Assembly (NCBI GenBank): GCA_963827135.1
Contig: CAWGZX010000005.1
Span: forward strand, 310,001 to 374,000
Length of the DNA stretch: 64,000 nt
Direction of reading: 5' to 3'
Source: JAJRAN01 sp963827135
GTDB taxonomy: Archaea; Thermoplasmatota; Thermoplasmata; Methanomassiliicoccales; UBA472
The notes beneath the pieces were generated by a model. The model saw only the letters and a program-made list of their open reading frames with translations, was not told the origin of the DNA and made no database searches. The position numbers and the translations under genes were made by a program. Shown in pieces: positions 17,344 through 24,536 of this stretch; within the stretch, counting starts at the first letter, position 1, and every line of letters begins with the position of its first letter.

Positions 17344-18320
17344 CACGCCCACCCCATGTAGCTGACGACGATAGATATGGACATCAGGACCGCGCCGATC
17401 ACGACCATTCCTACTAGAAGAGGAATGTAGGTGAAGATCTCACGCCTGACTCCAGTCCTGGAAGCGTAGGTGGAGCATCCAGTGAAGTTCAAGGCGATGT
17501 ACGCGACCCCCGGGATCATCAGCAGAGCTATGGCCACACCGAAGGCCAGTCCTATCAGTACGTCAGCGCCAGTATAAATCGCGTAAAAGGAGAACGGGAC
17601 CGCCAGAGCTAGACCCAGTACCATGCCCTTGCTGGTGAAGTCATTGGTCGGCAAGAAGGGCAGCAACAATGGGAACATGGCTATGCCTCCGATTATGGTC
17701 ATCAGGGCCAACAGGGCGGGAAACCAGCCCCCGACGATGAAGAGCAATATCGGCAGCAAGGCCAGGAGCCATAGCCAATTCTTAATCTCCACGGGGATGA
17801 GGATCGCGCGGTCCCGGATAGGGAAGCGCACCGTGCGCATCTCCTCGCTCGCCTCGCCCTTCCTCATGTACTCGGGGATGTCCTTCGCCCTCACCGGGCC
17901 GTACTCCACCTTGAAACCTGACCTCTTCTTGACCTCGTGCGCGGAGACTCCAGGCGCTCCGAGCTGAGGAAGTATCAAGGTACGATGCGAGACCACGTCC
18001 TTCAAGCCCGCGGCCTCCACACGGCGGACGATCTCGTCCGTTCCGAAGGTGCCCTTACCCGCCGCGCACCATACGTTGATGCCCTTGGTGTCCAGGACCA
18101 GGATGTAGCAATCAATGCCATCCAGCGAGGTCCGTAGCGAATCGAAGCTAAGGGTATAGTTCGCGGAGACGAAAACAGGGGAACCGCTCTTGGGCGAACC
18201 TACGCCATATAGACCTGGCTCCACGCGATGATACATTCGCTTATAGCCGACGCGGGCGGTGAAATGGTCCCATTTGTTGGAGGCGGTCATGCTTGTGGTG
18301 GCGGTCTTCCATCGATCCAT
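17343..18320 (-). CDS. hgcA: Mercury methylation corrinoid protein HgcA
   Basis: HgcA transfers a methyl group from its corrinoid to Hg(II), producing methylmercury. The 325-aa protein has a soluble corrinoid domain (about 40-165) with the diagnostic cap-helix motif INVWCAAGKGTFGT (C85 as cobalt ligand). It then has about five membrane helices from residue 187 to the end, including the conserved NFTGCSTYASRTGV loop. The ATG at 18320 has an AGGGGTGA element, 4 bases after the preceding AbrB-type gene. Length and topology agree with the family. Confidence 0.97.
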   Translation of the reverse strand: MDRWKTATTSMTASNKWDHFTARVGYKRMYHRVEPGLYGVGSPKSGSPVFVSANYTLSFDSLRTSLDGIDCYILVLDTKGINVWCAAGKGTFGTDEIVRRVEAAGLKDVVSHRTLILPQLGAPGVSAHEVKKRSGFKVEYGPVRAKDIPEYMRKGEASEEMRTVRFPIRDRAILIPVEIKNWLWLLALLPILLFIVGGWFPALLALMTIIGGIAMFPLLLPFLPTNDFTSKGMVLGLALAVPFSFYAIYTGADVLIGLAFGVAIALLMIPGVAYIALNFTGCSTYASRTGVRREIFTYIPLLVGMVVIGAVLMSISIVVSYMGWA

Positions 18321-18324
18321 GCTG

Positions 18325-18597
18325 TCACCCCTTGGTTGCCTCGGCCGAGCCCACGATCCCCTTCACCTGGTCCGAGAGGGATTGGGCCTTGATGAGCTGC
18401 AGGCAACAGACCTTGCCATCCTTTTCCATGACCACCACCGCCAGTTTTTCTCCAGGTTTGAGATTGAACTTATTCCTCAACTCCTTAGGTAGAACCATTT
18501 GGCCCCTGTCATCCACGCTGACGATTGCCTCGACCTTATACATCTCCTTATGATCGGGTGATGGCCCGCAGCATTTCTCCTTGCTGTTGCCTGACAT
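18325..18597 (-). CDS. AbrB/SpoVT-type protein heading the hgcAB operon
   Basis: The 90-aa protein combines an N-terminal cysteine pair (KEKCCGPSPDHK, near 8-18), a swapped-hairpin AbrB-like domain (VDDRGQMVLPKELRNKFNL, about 28-46), and a second cysteine pair VCCLQ near 64-65. AbrB folds usually bind DNA; the vicinal cysteines could sense thiophilic metals such as Hg or As. It is the first gene of the operon with hgcA and hgcB, and inverted repeats lie 38-62 bases upstream of its start. Autoregulation is inference. Confidence 0.85.
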   Translation of the reverse strand: MSGNSKEKCCGPSPDHKEMYKVEAIVSVDDRGQMVLPKELRNKFNLKPGEKLAVVVMEKDGKVCCLQLIKAQSLSDQVKGIVGSAEATKG

Positions 18598-18634
18598 GAT
18601 ATCGATTCGGGATGTTTGTAACGGTATTTGAATA

Positions 18635-18659
18635 TTCTGAAATATCAGAAAAATCTGAT
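18635..18659. promoter_or_regulatory. Interlocking inverted repeats upstream of the hgc operon
   Basis: Two perfect 6-base inverted repeats share a half-site: TTCTGA (18635-18640) with TCAGAA (18645-18650), and ATCAGA (18644-18649) with TCTGAT (18654-18659), each with a 4-base spacer. The half-sites are about 9 bases apart. They overlap the AT-rich stretch that would serve as promoter for the AbrB-hgcA-hgcB operon. They also lie just after the stop of the Lrp-like gene, so an operator or an RNA hairpin is possible. Confidence 0.5.
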
Positions 18660-18660
18660 T

Positions 18661-19584
18661 CTATTCCCTCTCAATTGTTCCAAGGTCGCTGACCAGGTTG
18701 TCTGCCCAGCTCTCCACCACCCTGGACGCGAGCAGGATATTGGCCTCGACGCGCTCGATGACCTGGTCCGATTCCAGTGACTCCTTGATCTCGCGCAGTT
18801 GCGTCATGTCGCTAGCCCAGACCATGGCCATCACCAGGTCGGGAAGATTGCGGTATGTGTTGAAGAACAATATCCTGGGCGAGTGCTGGTTGAGCTTGTT
18901 CCGCATGAAATCTCTGATCTCCTGGTGGCCCCGACGGAACATATGGAACATGCAGAGCAGGTCGGAGCATGATTCAGGGGAGAGAACTGCCGAGAAATCC
19001 ACCACTTTCTCCTTGACCATCAAGCCAAGGCGCTCTTCTGCCACATCCCTTGAAACCCCTACATCGAGTGAGACCTCATACGCGCTCTTGCGTGCATCGT
19101 AATGCATGCTCCTCAATATCCGCCTGTCCACCTCGGTAAGCTGGAAGATTGGCCGGCTCAGGTCCGGTGGCGCCGACCTGATCCCGAAGACCAGGTCCTG
19201 CATCCCGACCTCGTCCTTGAGGAAGGAAGTATAGGAATCCAGGTGCGAAAGCTTCTTCAGCGTGGCCCCAGCGTAAAGCCTTCCCCCGCTGCCCATCCCG
19301 GCCCAGGAGGTCGAGTCGTTCTTACCTAGCTTGCTTAAGGCATCCTCGAAGGTGGTGGTCTCGGCTCGGCCATAGATGAGCACGCCCACCGACTTCAGAT
19401 AGGAAGGGCTGTAGCGTGTGATGAACGACCTGAACACACCCTCCTTGAGCAGGCTCGTGATCCTCCGTTCCACCTCATCCACCGATATCTCTAGGAATTG
19501 GGCGATTCTCGGTGCAGGCGTTCGGGAATCGGAGAGCATCATTTGCACTAGGATTACGTCTGTGGTGTCGAGGTGTCTTGTCAT
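18661..19584 (-). CDS. Lrp/AsnC-like regulator with two winged-helix segments
   Basis: The 307-aa protein has an N-terminal helix-turn-helix (LDTTDVILVQMMLSDSRTP, RIAQFLEISVDEVERRI, about 4-45) followed by an effector-like region. A second helix-turn-helix (LTEVDRRILRSMHYDARKS, YEVSLDVGVSRDVAEERL) lies near 165-205, then another ligand-type region. This double Lrp-like layout occurs in archaeal regulators. The start at 19584 was chosen because the longer frame to 19743 runs into fpg. It lies just upstream of the hgc operon on the same strand. Confidence 0.7.
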   Translation of the reverse strand: MTRHLDTTDVILVQMMLSDSRTPAPRIAQFLEISVDEVERRITSLLKEGVFRSFITRYSPSYLKSVGVLIYGRAETTTFEDALSKLGKNDSTSWAGMGSGGRLYAGATLKKLSHLDSYTSFLKDEVGMQDLVFGIRSAPPDLSRPIFQLTEVDRRILRSMHYDARKSAYEVSLDVGVSRDVAEERLGLMVKEKVVDFSAVLSPESCSDLLCMFHMFRRGHQEIRDFMRNKLNQHSPRILFFNTYRNLPDLVMAMVWASDMTQLREIKESLESDQVIERVEANILLASRVVESWADNLVSDLGTIERE

Positions 19585-19648
19585 GCTGTGGATGTGTGAT
19601 GAGGTGCTCCCCTTCAAAATAGCATCGGAATGACCCTTGATGTTGACC

Positions 19649-20434
19649 TCATATGACCTTCTGACAATGAGGGCAGAAGATGGTCGTCCGACCTCCAACC
19701 TTGATGGCTCGCAACTTGTCATGACCAAGTGGACATGGTTCACCAGCCGCCCTGGAGCGGAGGAGGAAGCTTTCAGGAAGCTTGCTGAAGTCGGTGGACG
19801 CCTTGATCGATGCTCTGAGCGTCCGACTAACCTTTACCAAAATATTCTTAAGAATGGGATCGGAGAGCTTGTTCGCTGGTGTCAAGGGATGCACCTTCGC
19901 CTGGTATAGGGCCTCGTCCGCGTACAAGTTCCCCACCCCAGCTAAGATGTGCTGGTCCAAGAGGACGGTCTTTATCGCCCTGCGCGAGGATCGCGCTCTC
20001 TCAACGAATTCCTTGCTTGATATCTGCAATGCATCGGGCCCCAGTTTGCGCTCTGTAACGAACTCGTTGACCGAGCCGGCGAATCCTACTGCCCCGAACT
20101 TGCGAGGATCATTAAAAGCCAATCCGGTCCTGTCCTCGAGGATCATTAGGACACGAACATGAGATGGGAGCATCTCCTCCCTATTGAGCGCCAGTAGGTC
20201 ACCGGTCATGCCCAGGTGTACAGTCAACACCCCTTCGCTCAATTCTAGGAACAGTTGCTTACCATGTCGCTTCACCGCTATTATCCGCCTTCCTTGGACG
20301 GACCTGGCGAGGGCATCCTTCACGACGCCGTCCAATATCCCTTCGTCGATGACCCTCAACTTGGAGATCGTGCGCCCTCGGCAACGCTCCTCCACATATC
20401 GTCGGACCATCTCGACCTCGGGAAGCTCTGGCAT
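19649..20434 (-). CDS. mutM: Formamidopyrimidine-DNA glycosylase (Fpg/MutM family)
   Basis: This base-excision glycosylase for oxidised purines begins PELPEVEMVRRYVEE with the catalytic N-terminal proline and E2, and has KRHGKQLFLEL with the conserved lysine near 57. The helix-two-turn-helix region includes GVGNLYADEALY near 167-178. The C-terminal zinc finger is altered: it reads CPLGH followed by FCPHC, so the second Cys of the usual C-x2-C pair is glycine with a histidine next to it. The protein is 261 aa and complete. It is divergent from the phenylacetate-CoA ligase gene. Confidence 0.92.
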   Translation of the reverse strand: MPELPEVEMVRRYVEERCRGRTISKLRVIDEGILDGVVKDALARSVQGRRIIAVKRHGKQLFLELSEGVLTVHLGMTGDLLALNREEMLPSHVRVLMILEDRTGLAFNDPRKFGAVGFAGSVNEFVTERKLGPDALQISSKEFVERARSSRRAIKTVLLDQHILAGVGNLYADEALYQAKVHPLTPANKLSDPILKNILVKVSRTLRASIKASTDFSKLPESFLLRSRAAGEPCPLGHDKLRAIKVGGRTTIFCPHCQKVI

Positions 20435-20550
20435 CCTTCCCTAAAGGTAGGTTCGGGGTACTTTTTGCTTGTGAAAGCATGCTCGAGAATTCTCAAATAT
20501 GCTACATGCTATCAACCTGCACACCGTCCCGGGCGAGGAGGAAGGGCATA

Positions 20551-21852
20551 GTGGCGTACTGGAACAGCAAGATCGAGACCATGCCGATCGGAGAATTGAA
20601 GGCCTTGCAGCTGAAGAGCCTCAAGGCCTTGGTGCGCCGGTTATACGACAATTCCCCTTTCTACAGGCTGAGGATGGAGCAGAAGGCCGTGGTCCCGGAC
20701 GACGTCAGGACCTTGGACGACGTGGTCAAGCTCCCCTTCATGTACAAGAAGGACCTGCGAGATTACTATCCAGACAAGCTGTTCATCGCCCCTAGGCGAG
20801 AGATCGTACGTTATCATGCCTCATCCGGAACTACCGGGAAGGCGACGATCGTCGGTTACACGAAAAACGACATCGAGTCCTGGTCAGAGTCCTTGGCAAG
20901 AGCCCTGACCTCGATAGGCCTGAACTCTGAGGACGTGGTCCAGGTGGCCAACACCTACGGCCTCTTCACTGGAGGACTGGGATTCCATTATGCGGCAGAG
21001 AAGATCGGAGCGGCGGTCGTCCCTGCCAGCACAGGCAACACGGAGCGACAGATCCAGCTAATCCAGGACCTAGGGGTGACGGCGATGGCCGCGACCCCTT
21101 CCTACATGATGTATCTGGGCGAGGTGGCAGAGAGGATGGGAGTGAGCATCAAGAACAACACCAGCTTGAGGGTCGGCCTGCTCGGGGCCGAGCCTTGGTC
21201 GGACCGCATGCGCGACCGGATCCATGATTGGCTCGGGGTAAAGGGCATCAACTGCTATGGTGCGAGCGAGCTTGCAGGGCCTCTGTTCTCTGAGTGCGCT
21301 GACCAGCAAGGCATTCACTTCTGGAGCGACCTCACCATGCTCGAGATCCTCGATCCCGATACCCAGGAGCCGGTGGGGCCAGGGGAGAAGGGCGAGATGG
21401 TCATCACCATGCTGCAGAAGGAGGCGTTCCCGCTCATACGCTACCGCATCGGCGACATCAGCGTAATCCATGAGGACAAGTGCAGCTGCGGAAGGACGCA
21501 CCCGCGCATCTCCCGCATCACTGGTCGTGTGGACGACATGCTCATCATCCGCGGCATAAACGTTTTCCCATCGCAAGTGGAATATTCATTGCTGACCAAC
21601 CCCGAGCTGGGCAACGAGTTCCAGATAGTCATCGACAGGAAGGGAGCGCTCGATGACATGCTGGTCCGCGTGGAGCTCAAGTCCGAGGCCTTCACCGACA
21701 ATATCAACCAATTGAACGCCCTGAAGGAGAAGGTGGAGGGCAAGCTCAAGAACCTGCTGAACGTAGGCGTGGAGATCGAGCTTGTGGAGCCAGGGAGTTT
21801 GCCCCGCTTCGAGGGCAAGGCTAAGAGAGTGGTGGACAGGAGGGTGTACTGA
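20551..21852 (+). CDS. paaK: Phenylacetate-CoA ligase family protein, copy 1
   Basis: The 433-aa AMP-forming ligase has the ATP-binding motif YHASSGTTGKATIVGYT near 96-112, the C-terminal motif RITGRVDDMLIIRGINVFP near 320-338, and the final KAKRVVDRR segment. Family members activate phenylacetate or other aryl acids to CoA thioesters, often in aromatic amino acid fermentation. The GTG at 20551 was chosen because GAGGAAGGG lies 5 bases upstream and the length then equals copy 2. ATGA overlap couples it to the ACT protein. Confidence 0.9.
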   Translation: MAYWNSKIETMPIGELKALQLKSLKALVRRLYDNSPFYRLRMEQKAVVPDDVRTLDDVVKLPFMYKKDLRDYYPDKLFIAPRREIVRYHASSGTTGKATIVGYTKNDIESWSESLARALTSIGLNSEDVVQVANTYGLFTGGLGFHYAAEKIGAAVVPASTGNTERQIQLIQDLGVTAMAATPSYMMYLGEVAERMGVSIKNNTSLRVGLLGAEPWSDRMRDRIHDWLGVKGINCYGASELAGPLFSECADQQGIHFWSDLTMLEILDPDTQEPVGPGEKGEMVITMLQKEAFPLIRYRIGDISVIHEDKCSCGRTHPRISRITGRVDDMLIIRGINVFPSQVEYSLLTNPELGNEFQIVIDRKGALDDMLVRVELKSEAFTDNINQLNALKEKVEGKLKNLLNVGVEIELVEPGSLPRFEGKAKRVVDRRVY

Positions 21853-22292
21853 TGAAGCAGGAATTGGAGAAGTATCGCATCAAGCAGCTTTCGATCTTTT
21901 CGGAGAACCGGCCAGGAAGGCTGATGGACCTAGCCCGAGATATGAAGGATGTCAACGTCAACATCCTCGGATTCACCATAGCCGAGGGCTCAGGGTATGG
22001 CGTCGTGCGAATGCTGGTCGACAAGCCGGAGAAGGCCTTGGAGAAGCTGTCCTCCCAGAGTCATGTGGTCAAGTTCACCGATGTGCTCGCGGTGAAGATG
22101 GAGGACAAGCCGGGTGGCTTGTACGATCTGACGGTGCTGCTGAAGGAGGCGGGCATAAACATCGAGTACGCCTACGGTTACCGCAACTCCCCCAACGCCG
22201 TGCTCATACTCAAGGTCGAGGACTTCGACAAGGCCATCGACACCATCCTGGGCAGCGGCCGGACCCTCTACAACGTATCGCACTTCAGGTGA
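21852..22292 (+). CDS. Double ACT-domain protein
   Basis: The 146-aa protein consists of two ACT-like repeats: one starting IKQLSIFSENRPGRLMDLA (about 10-70) and one starting FTDVLAVKMEDKPGGLYDL (about 74-140). ACT domains bind amino acids and regulate metabolic enzymes. It lies between two phenylacetate-CoA ligases and is translationally coupled to the first. An amino-acid-responsive regulator of these ligases is a natural inference and matches the frequent pairing in archaea. Confidence 0.88.
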   Translation: MKQELEKYRIKQLSIFSENRPGRLMDLARDMKDVNVNILGFTIAEGSGYGVVRMLVDKPEKALEKLSSQSHVVKFTDVLAVKMEDKPGGLYDLTVLLKEAGINIEYAYGYRNSPNAVLILKVEDFDKAIDTILGSGRTLYNVSHFR

Positions 22293-22323
22293 GCATAGAC
22301 TCGAATGACCAGAGGTTGATCCG

Positions 22324-23625
22324 ATGAGCGCTTGGAACCCAAAGATGGAATTCATGCCCAAGGAGGAGCTGGACAAACTGCAGCTCAAGCTCCTGAAGGC
22401 TTTGGTTCACCGCCTGTACGACTACTCGCCCTTCTATCGGCAGAGGATGGACGCTGGCAAGGTGCATCCCGACCACGTCAAGTCATTGAAGGACGTGGCC
22501 AAGCTCCCGTTCATGGTCAAGAAGGACTTGCGCGAGCTGGAGCCGAACCAGCTTTTCATGGCATCCAACCGTGAGCTGGTCAGGTATCACGCCTCCTCGG
22601 GCACCACCGGCCGACCGACCATCGTCGGCTACACCCAGAAGGACGTGGACACTTGGACGGAGTCGGTGGCGAGGGGGATCGCCTCGGCCGGTATCAGCGC
22701 CGACGATATACTGCAGGTCGCGTACACCTATGGACTTTTCACAGGTGGCCTAGGCTTGCACTATGGAGCCGAGCGGCTAGGCTGCACCGTGGTCCCGGCC
22801 AGCACTGGCAACTCAGAGAGACAGCTGGACATGATCAAGCGCTTGGGCGTGACGGCCATCGCCTGCACCCCCTCCTACCTGATGCACTTGGGTGAGGTCT
22901 CTCAGAAGATCGGCCTCGATATCAAGAACGACACCAACCTACGGCTCGGCATACTGGGCGCGGAGCCGTGGTCCGAAGGCATGCGGGGCCGCATGGAGGA
23001 TTGGCTCGGGGTCAAGGCCATCAACATCTATGGGACCAGCGAGCTCTCCGGTCCGCTCTGGTGCGAATGCATCGAGCAAAAGGGCATGCACGTCTGGGGG
23101 GACATGACATTGCTCGAAGTCCTGGACCCCGACACAGGGGAGACGCTCGGCCCGGGAGAGAAGGGGGAGCTGGTGGTCACCATGCTCCAGAAGGAAGCCG
23201 TGCCGATCATCCGCTATCGTACCGGGGACATCGCCACCATAGACTTGGAGGAGTGTGGCTGTGGGCGCTCGCATCCTCGGCTTGGGCGAATCACTGGAAG
23301 GGTTGATGACATGCTCATCATCCGCGGGATCAACGTGTTCCCGTCGCAGGTGGAGTACGTCCTGATGTCCAACCCGGAGCTGGGCAATGAGTTCCAGATC
23401 GTATTGGAACGCAAGGGGGCATTGGACGAATTGATCGTGCGCGTCGAGCTGAAGCCTGAGGCGTTCCAGGACAACGTGGCCAAGCTGGAATCGCTTAAGT
23501 CGAGGATACACGAGCGGCTGAAGAACACCCTGATGATCAGCGCTGATGTCGAGCTCGTTGAGCCTGGCACGCTGCCAAGGTTCGAGGGGAAAGCCAAGCG
23601 AGTTGTGGATAAGAGGAAGATCTAG
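22324..23625 (+). CDS. paaK: Phenylacetate-CoA ligase family protein, copy 2
   Basis: A 433-aa paralog of copy 1, very similar along its whole length. It has RYHASSGTTGRPTIVGYTQ near 96-114, the same FTGGLGLHYGAERLG segment, and RITGRVDDMLIIRGINVFP near the C-terminus. The start MSAWNPKMEFMP matches copy 1 position for position. The pair with the intervening ACT gene forms one operon. Two copies may activate different aryl acids, such as phenylacetate and indoleacetate, but specificity cannot be read here. Confidence 0.9.
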   Translation: MSAWNPKMEFMPKEELDKLQLKLLKALVHRLYDYSPFYRQRMDAGKVHPDHVKSLKDVAKLPFMVKKDLRELEPNQLFMASNRELVRYHASSGTTGRPTIVGYTQKDVDTWTESVARGIASAGISADDILQVAYTYGLFTGGLGLHYGAERLGCTVVPASTGNSERQLDMIKRLGVTAIACTPSYLMHLGEVSQKIGLDIKNDTNLRLGILGAEPWSEGMRGRMEDWLGVKAINIYGTSELSGPLWCECIEQKGMHVWGDMTLLEVLDPDTGETLGPGEKGELVVTMLQKEAVPIIRYRTGDIATIDLEECGCGRSHPRLGRITGRVDDMLIIRGINVFPSQVEYVLMSNPELGNEFQIVLERKGALDELIVRVELKPEAFQDNVAKLESLKSRIHERLKNTLMISADVELVEPGTLPRFEGKAKRVVDKRKI

Positions 23626-23670
23626 CTTGAGAAATGAAAAAAAGCCCCCCTCAAAAACTATTGACAACTG

Positions 23671-23694
23671 CTAGCATGTTCCGTACTAGCATGT
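23671..23694. repeat. Direct repeat upstream of the symporter promoter
   Basis: The 9-base word CTAGCATGT occurs at 23671-23679 and again at 23686-23694, 15 bases apart, immediately before a TATA-like element. An inverted repeat with the same CTAG core, ACTAG at 23749-23753 and CTAGT at 23759-23763, follows in the leader. The arrangement looks like a regulator binding region for the downstream transport genes. Confidence 0.45.
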
Positions 23695-23696
23695 AA

Positions 23697-23706
23697 CTTT
23701 ATATAC
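23697..23706 (+). promoter_or_regulatory. Candidate TATA box of the symporter operon
   Basis: The sequence CTTTATATAC is a good archaeal TATA box. Initiation near 23730 would leave a leader of about 70 bases before the small membrane peptide at 23799. Confidence 0.5.
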
Positions 23707-23798
23707 GCTTCAAGGCGATCCGCTGCGCCATTGGAGAGCGCTCAGGGAACTAGTGTTGCTAGTCATTGACTGCTATCGTTGCAGAGCGCAAATGGGAG

Positions 23799-23915
23799 AT
23801 GATGATGATGCTGGGAATCGACGACCCATGGATAATTCTGGGATATGTATTGGCGATAGGCTCGACCGTCGCCGCCGTGGTCTATGGCTGGTTGTATTGG
23901 AATCGGGATGATTAG
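23799..23915 (+). CDS. 38-aa single-span membrane peptide preceding symporter genes
   Basis: This short frame begins with four consecutive ATG codons after GGGAG, encodes a hydrophobic helix (WIILGYVLAIGSTVAAVVY) and ends with a charged tail WNRDD. Its stop abuts the ATG of the truncated symporter at 23916. Small single-span subunits are known for some sodium/solute symporters. Which of the four ATGs is used is unclear; the third or fourth has the best spacing to GGGAG. It was found by direct reading. Confidence 0.65.
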   Translation: MMMMLGIDDPWIILGYVLAIGSTVAAVVYGWLYWNRDD

Positions 23916-24506
23916 ATGGTTGACGCCGTCCTCTTCTGGACCGCGGCTGCGGTCTATGTCGCCATCACCCTCTACCTCGCCTACTTCGGATACAAGAAGA
24001 CCAAGAAGGGCGAGGACTTCCTGCTCGCGGGCAGGAAGGTGAACCCCTGGATCATCGGTCTTTCATATGGGTCCACTTTCATCAGCACCGCGGCCATCGT
24101 CGGTTTTGGAGGTGTCGCGGCCAGCCTCGGTTTGGCCTTCGTGATGCCGGGGAGCATCATCGCCCGGGCGACGGCCATGTTCATGGGCCTTTGCGCCTCG
24201 GCCTTCCTGCCGCTGTTCGTTCATGGTCTGTTCTCCAAGAGGATCTCCAAGCTAGCGGCCGTGTGCAGCCTGGTGGTGGGGACCTTGGTCTGGTTCTTCT
24301 GGACCTTCTTCGTGCACAAGGCGGAGTCAGCCCCCCTAGGCATATGCAAGGCGCTCTTTGGGGTGGACTCCCTGCTAGGCATGCCCTGGCAGGTGGTGGA
24401 CCCGCTCATCGTGGCCATTCCCTGCTCGGTGGCCGCCCTGGTCGTCGGCTACGCGCTGGACAAAAACAAATTCGTTAAGGAGAAGGTCGACGCGGCGTCG
24501 GCCTGA
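23916..24506 (+). CDS. Internally deleted sodium:solute symporter paralog
   Basis: The 196-aa product matches the full symporter downstream at both ends but lacks its middle. Residues 1-72 correspond to the N-terminus (VYVAITLYLAYFGYKKTK, GLSYGSTFISTAAIVGFGG). From residue 73 it continues with the C-terminal part (LAFVMPGSIIARATAMFMG). About 340 residues are missing, in frame, at a junction near 24121-24132. Sequence differences from the second copy rule out a simple duplication error. Transport activity is unlikely; it may be a remnant or have an accessory role. It is probably co-transcribed with the 38-aa peptide. Confidence 0.75.
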   Translation: MVDAVLFWTAAAVYVAITLYLAYFGYKKTKKGEDFLLAGRKVNPWIIGLSYGSTFISTAAIVGFGGVAASLGLAFVMPGSIIARATAMFMGLCASAFLPLFVHGLFSKRISKLAAVCSLVVGTLVWFFWTFFVHKAESAPLGICKALFGVDSLLGMPWQVVDPLIVAIPCSVAALVVGYALDKNKFVKEKVDAASA

Positions 24507-24536
24507 TGATAACATGTGGAAATTGGAGGGGGCTAA

